From NCBI RefSeq assembly GCF_000150275.1, contig NW_002060958.1, positions 162,966 through 226,965 of the forward strand: a stretch of DNA of 64,000 nt, given 5' to 3'. The stretch comes from Trichoplax adhaerens. Taxonomy: Eukaryota > Placozoa > Uniplacotomia > Trichoplacea > Trichoplacidae. A model generated the notes under the pieces. That model was not told the DNA's origin, made no database searches, and worked only from the letters and a program-made list of their open reading frames with translations. The translations under genes were made by a program, and so were the position numbers. Shown in pieces: positions 49,997-61,064 of the stretch. The first letter of the stretch is position 1; each line of letters begins with the position of its first letter.

Positions 49997-52754
49997 TCGT
50001 ATAAAGGCTTCAACTCTAAGTACTTACTAAAAAGGAGATAAAAAATAATTAACTTTGCTATACAAACTTTAGTATGGTTGTTAACGAACTGAATAATATT
50101 ACTCTAACGCTTATAACCAGCATTAAAATCTTTATTTAAGTACCATTTAATATAGGAATAGAAGTCCTCACATGCACTAGCAGTTGCGATTGATTTACTT
50201 TATGTCTCATATTATTATGTGTAATTACACATTACTATCTAAACTTATTACTATTTATCTTCTCTAAGGAAAGTACAAGTGGTAAAATATGATGATTTTT
50301 ATTGTTATTTAAATTAATTACATATTATGATTATGTTTTTAGCTCTTTTTTAAGGAAATATGGCAATAATTTTTATGGTAATTCTTGCATTATTTATAGT
50401 AAAGGGAAGAATCACTTATTTTCATAAAGATATCATATATTTGAATTTACTGCATTACCAGTTCACTGTACGATATGCCGGCAACAAGACTTAAATTACA
50501 TTATTAGGAAATGGTCTACATTGCTCTAGTAATTTAATGTGGTCGATGTGCCTAGAATCCTTCAGTGCTGTGCTTAACTGTCGAATTGTATTTGCAGAAC
50601 TTTACTACACTAGCTTATGATTATAAACTGTAGTGAAGTTAATTCTTAAGGGTCCAGAATAAGTCAGACTAACTGTATTTAAAACCCTAATTAAGCTTTA
50701 TTACAATAAACTTTCCGTAACTGTATTTACAACAAACTATTAACAAGAAGAACTCCCGATCTACTCGATGCATACGCTTATAAATCCTAGCGCATGACCT
50801 ATTAAGTAATGGTAATAACATTGTCATGCTTCCACGCGCTCATATTAGTAATTGCCTACTTCAGAATTTAACTCAAGTGCTAAACTCACGGCACCATATA
50901 AACATATCGATTTTCACGTCAATCATTATATGTATTCAAAAATGCTGCGCAAAATATACCTGTGAATTCTAGAATAGTATGCCCCTATGTCTTTGAATGA
51001 TATACCATTTCATCGGACTCACCTCATAATCTCAATCATAATAAACTATCATCATTTTTTGATCAGTGAAGTTGCTGTCTAATATATAACTATCAGTGCC
51101 CACATTTGTAGAGAATTTACATACAACTTAAGATAGTTGCACGGAATAATGGCCTATTTTTCCATGTAGCAGCAAGTAATCCCTTCTACATGTAGCACAA
51201 ATCAAAAGTGAGTCATTCGCTTGATACCTGGTATCAGAATCAGTTCATAAAAGCAGAGACAGTTTAATCCTAAGCAATAAAATTCTCTTCATTATTTTAA
51301 TAGGAATAAGTTCGCACTAAAAGAAGCACGAACTACTACCGTAGTACATTTCTGTATAAATGGCATCAAATAAGATAGTTTAATGCAGTGCAGCACACAT
51401 TAGTCACTTCAGTACCAGTCACTATTTCAAAAAAATTATTACCCATTTATAGAGTGAAGTTTGGTGCTTGTAACTTATGTTAATAGCTATCATTGTAATA
51501 AACTGACTCTCCTTAACTGTATGATAGTGAACAAATATCATACTGTATATTAAAGATATATCTAATTTCCAATCGAATAACATTTAATATGCATCACCTC
51601 AATTAAAGACCATCATAACGTATAATAATAATTATATTATCGAGGTCAGAAATTGTCAAGTCTTGGTTTTTATTTTACGTCATGTGGTAGCATGTATTAA
51701 AGATACTAGTATATTTATAATTACTAGAACGTTGAAAATAAATCATGTATAATCACAGTAATAACAAGTGTTACGTCCAGAAATATACTTACTTTGTCTA
51801 ACTACAGCATTATAAACTAACATACGATTGATTTCAGAACAGTAAGACCGATTTACTATGGCCTATGGGATCGCTTTACTTAACGTAAAATAATTTTAGG
51901 TAATCAACGTAACCGATAACGCATCGTCAAGATTTGGTCGGTTACTTTATAGATATCCTATTTATGTGGGATGCGCATCCAGGGTTAATAGTAAAAGCCA
52001 TAGAGATACTTTTCAATATGTTACGGCCATGATTTACTATATCTTAATTTACAGCTTATTTATGGTAAAGTGTTTTTAGGGAATAAACGTAATCGACATC
52101 GTATACTAAAGATATTTCCTTATCTCCAGCTACGATGCTCATATAAGATAAAAGAAAATCTAAAGCAATACCAATCAACTTAAGTAAGTCTAATTTGAGA
52201 AATGTAGCGTGCTAGTTCATATCTTCTTTATGTGGGATACCTTTCAAGACAAATGATAGCGCTACAGAGATAGCTTTCAATTTACTATGGCTATAATTTA
52301 CTTTGGCTAATTCTAAGCGGCTTTCTAACCACTAAGTGATTTTAGATACGATATTAAACGTCATCAAGAACGCATCCTCAATACTTGATGGACCGTTCAA
52401 CTTTTAATATATTTATTCCTAAAGCCATATTCTAATCAATTGCAATAATACAGACTAATTACCATTAGGGTCTCAACGCGTCATGGGATACTTACCATTT
52501 ACATATTTACAGTATGCAAAACATATGCCTTAAGTTACGAGGCCATTTACAGGGTAATATATAGACTTCCAATGACTTTCAATGACATCTCTTTTGTATA
52601 TTTTGCAAGACAGCATTTCTATCACTTAGCAGCCTATACACTCTTATATATATATTTTAAATCAAACAATTACCTTCTAAATTTAAAGTTCTAATGGCTG
52701 ATTTCATTAAGATTTGCAGGATGTAGCCCAAGATATCGGTGACTCGACTGAACC
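49997..52754. other. Spacer between oxidase copies A and B
   Basis: No exon recognised. The part 51850-52390 carries degenerate direct repeats. The last few hundred bases should contain the promoter of copy B. Confidence 0.55.
51880..52390. repeat. Degenerate direct repeats between oxidase genes A and B
   Basis: A block TTTATGTGGGAT...CATAGAGATA.(C/T)TTTCAAT...ATGATTTACT near 51960-52040 recurs near 52226-52302. A GTAA..(A/G)TTTTAGG.AAT.AACGTAA.CGA block near 51886 recurs near 52070 and, weakly, near 52331. Old and irregular. Confidence 0.65.
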
Positions 52755-55700
52755 ATGACTATTTCTGTATGTGTTGTTGGCGCTGGTATAATTGGCTTGT
52801 CCACAGCTTTACAAATTTTACAGAATAATTCTGATTTAAGGTATGATGTCACTATAATAGCAGAGAATTGGGGAAGACATACCACTAGCGATGCAGCCGG
52901 AGCCATTCTGAGACCGTCTTCAGTGCGGAACCTGCCAATCCACTTACAAAAGTAAATTAGATGATTTCAATTACAAATTCGTCGTCCACATACGGGCAAA
53001 ATCTTCTTCTTTTCTATATTACTAGGGATGTTTTCACTGTTTATGTGATATAGTTAATAACAGTGAATATTGGTATAGAACTATGTAAAGTATCTTAAAG
53101 CATAATGAACCACAATAACCAATCATTTTATAAGCACTTCGTAGGAATGGGCTGCTTATTTATAATAAATTGCCTGCCATTGGTGTGGTAATAGTATTAA
53201 TAGATTCATGTTGAAACATATCATGATTGTAGACCTTGGTTTAATAAAACGATAGACTGGATAGGACAGTTAAGTCAAGAAAACCCAGGATTAGCCGGCA
53301 TTCATCGGATACAATTACTGCACTTTTTTGAGCAAAATAGGCCGGTGAGTTACCAGTTAAAAGTCCTCCACACTGAATATTCCATCCACAATGAAAATAC
53401 ATAAACGTACCGGTTGTATTTTAGGAACCTCATTGGAAGGAATGGATTCTTGGATTTCGTAAAGTAACTGATCTAGAAAAGAGTCTAGCCTGTAGAAAGA
53501 GTACCATGTAAGCTCATTATTTTATCATTGCTAACTAATATTCTTATGCTTTAGTTCTGTAACATCCTTATCGTAAAAAATCGTTTATGTCAAATTTTAA
53601 TCAACAGCTTGATTTAGAATCTGTATAAAAAATACCGCTTTTTAACCATATTCATTTTATACACTTCCATTACTAACTTTAACTTATTTAAATGATGGAA
53701 TAGCTCTTTCGCATACTTGTAATCGTATAAAGGGCATCTTATCATCTTAGTCAACCACTAGATTACCCTAATATTTATCAACGTACTTCAATTTTAAATG
53801 ACATTTTTGTTGACTTTTAGTAATGGATGGTGTTTATCTACATTCTGCATTGATACTACCAAGTACATGGCATGGCTTACTACAAGGTAATTTAATGTTG
53901 TTTAAGCATAATAGTGTAGGGATAGCTTCCCAATACGACGACGATTCAGTGAATTTATGATCATGAGCTATACAGTATCGTTCAAAAGTAGAAATAATCC
54001 TCATGCTAGAAAGTAGATGTAGTGTATTTAGTTTTCACTGTAGTCTTTAGATATATTCTTAAATATGGACATTTTGTTATGTTCCGAATATAGATACCTC
54101 TACAGTCTATTTCAACTACGCTCAAATATAGCTAGAAATATCGTATGATTTTTAATACAGATGGTAAATTGTATTTTATTTGATGTACTAGTTTAATTTC
54201 GATTAAACGATGGAATAGACTCAGGTAATAATAACGGCTAGTTGCGGGTATTAAAAAGTAGAAGTAGCTCAAAATATTGAATATGAGCAATGAGTAGTAA
54301 GTAAATAAGTTATTCGGCAGTTTGACGCCTTAATTTACGACTGTATACTTTCCAGTAAAATATCTACAAAGGAAATGAAGGTATAGATAACACAACTACA
54401 AAAGTAAAATTTAAATCTAATATTTTGCCTTAAATACCTTGTTATTATGTTATCAACAAGCTGTCTGTTGCTATATATACCGGGCTGGCATATACTGTAA
54501 ATACCACTGACATCGTTTCTACCTATAATCGTAATAATATCAGCTATAACGTCTAGTCTAATATCTGAACTCCTATATTATAACTTTTCACGAGTAATAT
54601 CATATTTTTTGTTGCTTGTCAAGTCTTAAAAAAGAAGGTGTAAATAACATCACTACTTGAATAATCATTATTCTAGAAAAAGACTAGCCGGTTGATTTAT
54701 CCCAACGATATAGCGAACTTAGCATTTTGTTTTATGGAATGTTTTTACAAGGATTCAAGATCTCGGAGGTCGATTTCAGCAAAGAAAATTAACAAGCTTA
54801 AATCAGGTACTGATGATCTATATATAATTCATAAAAGAGCACGTAAAGCCGATGTGTTAATCATAGAATAACTATATCGATAAGTTATGTCGAAAAGAAT
54901 AAGTCGATTTTAAATGCTGCTCATTTTACTACTAGCTGCCTTCAAAAAAAGAGCATATAAAGCGGTAGTGTTAATCATAGAATGACTGGGTGTATCGACG
55001 AAGTATATCGAAAAGAATTAGCCGATTTTAAATACTGCTCATTTTACTACTAGCTGTCTTAAAAAAAAACCTATAAAGCCGTGATGTTAATCATAGAATG
55101 ACTGATTGTATCGGCGAATTATGTCTAAAAGAATAAGTCGATTTTAAGAACTGATCATTTTATTACTAGCTGTCTTCAAAAAAAGAGCATATATAGCCGT
55201 AGTGTTAATCATAGAATGACTGACTGCATCAACGAGTTATGTCAAAAAGAATGAAAATGATTTTGAGTATATGAACGCTCTATTTTGTTACTAGCCGTCT
55301 TAAAACAAGAGCATATAATGTCGTTGCGATTATTAATAATTATAGATTGACTGTATTGACATGTTAAGTCGAAAAGGAATGAATTGATCATATATGTATG
55401 TAATTATTCGATTTTGCTATTCGATTTTGCTACTAGCTATCTGCATACGATATTATCGTAAATTGTTCTGGAATTGGAGCTTATTCACTAGTACCTGATC
55501 CTTCTGTAACTCCCGTACGCGGTCAGATTTTAAGGGTAAGTTTATAATACACTGTATATGCATTATCCATCAATAATTAATTCACAGTGATACACTTTGC
55601 TACCAATAAGCGCTAATCCACTGCATCCATATACACATTCTATTATGTATCATCATACAGATGTAGCTGATAGAACAGTTAGCATTTTTATATTTTATGC

Positions 55701-56399
55701 TAAGGTTAAAGCTCCATGGTTATTCCATTCGTGCGTTTTCGAATATGGTGAAAAATTGTCTTATGTTTTCCCAAGGTACAGATTTCACGATATAATTTCT
55801 TCATTTTAATTGTAATACTTTATAAACCATTATTTTTCTTAAATCGTGCAATGGATAGGTCAAGCAGTGTTGTGCTAGGAGGAACTTACCAAGTTGGTAA
55901 CTGGAATATGAATATTGATAAAAATGATTCGAAACAAATACTCGAAGATTGTTGCAAGTTAATACCAAGTCTAAAAGTTTGTCAAGAAAATTACCTTATA
56001 ATTAAAACAAGTTTAATTATTAGCATGAATGGGATATCAACAATCTGTTACTCCATTTTTTAAATTCAAGATTATTTTATTCTTGCTTTAGAATGCCGAA
56101 ATTATTGAAGAAGTTGTAGGTCTAAGGCCATTGCGACCATCAATACGATTAGAGATTGAAAAAAGAAACATCGATCAAAAAGACATTAAGGTTTCACAAG
56201 CTATATGAATTCATTTCTATGATTCAATTAATCATTTTCCAGTCATTACTAATCACTTTTATATCCATTTTTTGTGTAGATTGTTCACAATTACGGGCAT
56301 GGAGGTGGTGGTTATAGCTTTCACTGGGGATGTGCAATCGAAGCATTCAAATTAGTTGAACAACTATCTAGTGAGAGTGGATTGATATCAACGCTGTAA
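52755..56399 (+). CDS. D-aspartate/D-amino-acid oxidase-like, copy B (C-terminal STL)
   Basis: Ten exons in the same phases as copies A and C: 52755-52951, 53233-53344, 53425-53507, 53821-53886, 54752-54806, 55437-55535, 55705-55775, 55859-55976, 56092-56190, 56280-56399; 1020 nt, 339 residues. FAD motif [73 protein letters not shown]. The last residues are STL, which is not a canonical PTS1, unlike CKL and SKL in its neighbours, so this isoform may be cytosolic or weakly imported. The DDO-type R216 and R237 positions are Glu and Tyr. Intron 5 (54807-55436) is expanded by a five-unit tandem array. The body is intact; there are no stops or frame breaks. Confidence 0.93.
54837..55436 (+). repeat. 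Five-unit tandem array spanning the 3' splice site of oxidase B intron 5
   Basis: Units about 54837-54950, 54951-55069, 55070-55184, 55185-55308 and 55309-55436, 114-128 bp each. Each reads GAGCATATAAAGCCG..., GTTAATCATAGA.TGACTG, a GTCGAAAAGAAT block and ends TTT.(A/G)CTACTAG|CTGTCT. That end is the same motif as the true exon 6 acceptor TTTTGCTACTAG|CTATCTG. AG dinucleotides of the upstream copies lie at 54934-54935, 55052-55053, 55168-55169 and 55293-55294; the real one is at 55435-55436. Confidence 0.9.
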
Positions 56400-58040
56400 A
56401 ATACGATAGTTATATTTATTGGAAGAGCATTGCAAATTAATAATCCTTAATTCATCAAACTGTTATATCTTAAACCATTTCTGATCATAAATTGTGCTGT
56501 TTCATATTTTTCAGAGTTCAGTTATTATAATTGTAAACATTATGACTGATATATCCATTGGATACTCAAATGCATACTATGCTGCTTCCGTATAAACCCT
56601 ACATACTTAAAGCGAGCCTTAATTGTTCTTAACTCTAATATATTTTTATAATCACTACTTTACTATCTAGTATTAATATCCGTTGAATAAATTCTGATTA
56701 ATACCTACTAGAATATGAAAATACAGATCTATATAAGGTACTAATGTAAGTGTAATTATTCATCAAGTATAATAACACCGAGACGTAGGTTTTAAGAACT
56801 AATAAAGCTACAGTTAGGAAGTTTGTACCGTGCAATCCTTTTTCGATAACCCAAAAACCCATAATTTAATAAATGCTAACTTATTTTAATAAACGTTAAA
56901 ATTTGCATATTTTCCTAGAATTAGGACCTTTTTCTATGTGGACATATAAAATAATCCTACATTTCATTCAGAAATTTAAGTCCATTTTTCACTAAAATTT
57001 TAGAAACGAAAAGAATCATACCATAGCTTATCTACATCTAGTAAAATAATATATATTCATATATATAGTTTATTATTATAATCTAATCATTCTCGTATAA
57101 GGAACATCAAATATTGGCTAGCTATATCAAGGGCATCTGCAAGTGTACATGTCTAGTTATCATGAACCTATAGAACTGTAAAAGGAAATAAATACCGTAC
57201 TCTCATATCAAATAGTAATAAATATACTGTAAGTACAGTAAAAAATATACATGCAGTAATTCAAAACTATAATAACATATAATAATACCTATCGAGATCA
57301 GAAATAGACTTTTGTTAAGCATCCAACAGTACTATAAAAAATATGATGTAATTATTCTTGTATAAGTAGCAATATAGGTTAGTTATATCAAGGATATCTA
57401 TAAGTGGACGTGTTTTTTCATTATTTCTATAGTTTAAACTAGCGTACGGCTCATGTTAGAACGATATGGCTAATTTAGTATGGCTTGCTTGAGCAGCTTT
57501 CTCATTATACATGCGAAGTCGACTACGCACCCTCCTTGTTTACGTATAAGGACTCTTATATCATTAAGATGCAATCCACAGCATAAACTGCACTATAAAT
57601 TTAGTTGATATCATTTAAACCTTGCATTAGTGGTATTTGGAGATCCTCTATCATCATTATTATCATTTCTAAATTGACACTTATGCTATCTGGAGATCCT
57701 TTAGCACTATCGCTTTTCCCCCTATCTTCAATTCGTATCTATATTATCTGAAGATTTACTGAACATCATCCTTCTATCCCTCCATTTTCATTTCTTACTA
57801 CAGCACTATTTTATTTATCGACTTGGCTATAAATCATCTGCATGCAACGTAATCAGAACTAATAACACATAAAAGAGTTTTGTGATTTTAAATTAAAGGG
57901 CAATATCCCAAACTTATATTCGTCGATTAAAGTAAATTATCCTTGATCAAAGGAGGTTAAACCAGAGTTCAATCTCATAAGTTGCTTTTGCATAAAATTA
58001 CCGTCCAAAAGAGCAAGACAGTAAAGATTCTACAGCAATA
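56400..58040. other. Spacer between oxidase copies B and C
   Basis: No exon recognised. A CTCGTATAAG...GGCTAGCTATATCAAGGGCATCT segment near 57090-57150 recurs in diverged form near 57357-57410. A TATCTGGAGATCCT-like motif recurs three times in 57618-57755. Promoter of copy C at the end. Confidence 0.55.
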
Positions 58041-61000
58041 ATGACTATTTCTGTATGTGTGGTTGGCGCCGGGATCATAGGTCTTTCAACGGCATTGCAA
58101 ATTTTGCAGAACAATTCCAATTCAAAGTATGAAGTTACGATAGTAGCAGAAAAATTTGGTAGAGGCACCACTAGTAGCGCCGCCGGAGCTATCTTGGAAC
58201 CTTACTCAGTAGGAAATACGCCAATTCATATGCAAAAGTAATGCCTTTGATATCACTTCGCAGACTGATTAGTTAATATAATCATTAATACACGATTTAC
58301 GAACAATGTCTGAAGGAGTCGAATGATTGCTGCTATTGATCATCTTGACAAAATTTTATAGAAATTGAAGAATCATTTATCATTACATCTTTATTGCAAA
58401 TTTTTCAACATTAATGTAGTAGTAGCGTTAATAAATTAATTAATATTGCAAATGTGTTACCAATTAATATCATTTAGACGATGGTTTAGCAAAACACTCG
58501 ATTGGATTGCCCAGCTAGGCAATGATAATCCTGGATTAATTGGAATTCATCAATTACAGATAAACTACTTTTTTACAGACGATAAACCTGTAAGATAAAT
58601 GATACAATTTCTACTTGATTCGATTTTTTCGACCATTAAATGCAAATGTAAACTTATATCCTATTTTAGGATCCTTACTGGAAAGATTGGTTACCTGGAT
58701 TCCGTAAAGTAACTGCTATAGAGAAAAAAATAGCCTGCAGAAATAGCAGTGTGTAAGCTACTAATTTACTATCAGTATTACTAACATCCGTACAGTATCA
58801 CTACATCGCATCCATAACAATGTTTGACTAATTTTATTTTATGCATCTACCACTTTTAATAAGGTGTGCTTTTCATATTTACTATAGCTACCAATTTTGA
58901 TCGCATATGCGTTTAAAGCTTGTCTTGACAATTTATAAACAACATTCATTTATTAACTTTCAGTAATGGATGGTGTTTATCTACCTTCTGCATTGATACC
59001 TCGAAATATATGGCGTGGCTGACTAAAAGGTAATTTAAATTTATGAAAGCATTAAGATAGAATCTGATAGCAATTCAATCAGTTCGTGGTAATGAGCAAC
59101 AATGTAGAGTAGTATAAGAGGATCTAAGATGCTTATTTTACAGTTGGAATATTGCAAAATATGTGATATGTGTAGTCAATTTGTAGCTAAATCATTATAT
59201 TTGGAGATTTGATATTTGGATATGCAAATTTAAACTTTTAATTAAACATAGTTAAGCTAGAGATTTGAGAATAGATATTGCATGACTAGCACAATAAAAT
59301 CTTCTTTCATGTTGTATTGATTTTGTTATCTTATTAATGGTAAGGAAAGTTATCTATTACCATTTATAATTGCCGACATAACGCTATTACCAGTTTATCT
59401 ACTTTAGAGCACCTATAATAATAGCTGGTTGTAACTGCTACAAGATAGAAATTTCATGGAACATTTACTATCCGTAGTTAGTTGCAACAGAAAATGAATT
59501 CTTTATATGACAACTTGCTGTATGAAGATCTAAACGTATCTTTTAGTTTTAAAACTTTTAACAAGAATAATTCAAAGACCGACTACTCAACTACTATTTA
59601 CTTAATTACTTCTTATCTAAGATTTCATATTTTATTAATTGACAGCAAAATTTGTTAGATAATCAACATTTGTTTCAATGTTATCCATTTTATAGCAGTA
59701 ATCATAGTAGCCATCAAGCCTAGTTCAGTATTCAAACTGTAATAAATTCTCTTCGGCTATACGTTTTATAACGAAGCTAAATCTAATGCTCGAAGTTGTA
59801 ATACCATTGTTTCTTCTTTAAGAACAATTCTTAAACCAAACTAGTCAAATGACTTAGTGTAACGACTACTTAATACAGCCATCTCATTTTTTGTTTTAAC
59901 TTGATGCTATTTAAACAGAATTGAAGATTTTGGTGGCCGGTTCCAGGAAAGAAAATTAACTAGCTTAAATCAGGTATCATATTCAATTCTTGAGCAAGAG
60001 TAATAAAAGAATGCATCAAAGCCGTATCGTTAATGATATTAACGACTAAGTAAATAGATTACGGCATACATATATTGCTAATAAACTTAATGACACCAAT
60101 TTGCTTTACTTCTAGTTATCTTCGTATGATATTATTGTAAACTGTTCTGGTATTGGGGCTTACTCTCTCGTGCCAGATCCTTCTGTAACCCCAGCGCGTG
60201 GACAAGTTATGAGAGTATGAAAATATATCAATAATTTTTACATGACAGTATTAAGATCTTTCTATGATAAAATCTTACTTAATTGCACAAGCGTCCACAT
60301 AAACTGTTCCTGAGGTACATAGAAGATGTAATATTTACGGTAATTAATCCATCATTACTTTATTTATTTTAAGGTCAAAGCTCCATGGTTGCAACATTCT
60401 TGCGTATATGAAGATGATAAGACGATCTCTTATATTTTCCCAAGGCAATTATTTCAGTATAGAACTTCTTTTAATTCAATAGCAATGCTATATTCAACAC
60501 TTTTTAAAATGTCTACTATAGATCCGGTATTGTAGTGCTAGGCGGAACATATCAAGTGGGCAATTGGAATACAAATATTGATAAAAATGACTCGAAAAAA
60601 ATATTCGAAAATTGTTGCAAGTTAATACCAAGCCTAAAGGTTTGTCTTTAGGATGGAATTGTTCATAAAAAGATCGATGATCAGCTCATAAGCTAACAAT
60701 TTTTTGGTTCTTATGATAGAATGCTGAGATCATCGAAGAAACTGTTGGTTTGAGACCAACAAGACCATCAGTTCGACTAGAGATAGAAACGCGGAATGTT
60801 GATCAAAAAGAGATTAAGGTCTTACTGCATTCAATTACTTCTTTATTAATATAAATTATATGTACGCAAAGATATTGCTATAGATTAAATCGTTTACTTT
60901 CTTAATTCTTAATCTGTTTATTATTCATCCTTATCGTTTTATAGATTATTCACAATTATGGGCATGGTGGTGCTGGTATTACACTACATTGGGGGTCCGC

Positions 61001-61064
61001 AATAGATGCATATAAATTAGTTGAACAGTTGTCTAGCCAAGGCAAATTGTCATCGAAGTTATAA
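58041..61064 (+). CDS. D-aspartate/D-amino-acid oxidase-like, copy C (C-terminal SKL)
   Basis: Ten exons: 58041-58237, 58478-58589, 58670-58752, 58964-59029, 59919-59973, 60116-60214, 60374-60444, 60522-60639, 60720-60818, 60945-61064; 1020 nt, 339 residues. Exon sizes equal those of copy B exactly, and sequence is closer to B than to A. FAD motif [69 protein letters not shown]. It ends in SSKL, a perfect PTS1, so peroxisomal import is expected. The DDO R216 and R237 positions are Glu and Tyr, as in B, leaving the substrate open. Intron 7 (60445-60521) begins with GC rather than GT, in the strong context CCAAG|GCAAT. Intron 5 keeps a single copy of the unit that is amplified in B. Confidence 0.94.
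60007..60115 (+). repeat. Single ancestral unit of the oxidase B intron array
   Basis: AAGAATGCATCAAAGCCGTA.CGTTAATGATA, ending TTTACTTCTAG at the exon 6 acceptor, corresponds to one unit of the array at 54837-55436. One copy here implies the amplification took place in B after the B/C split. Confidence 0.7.
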
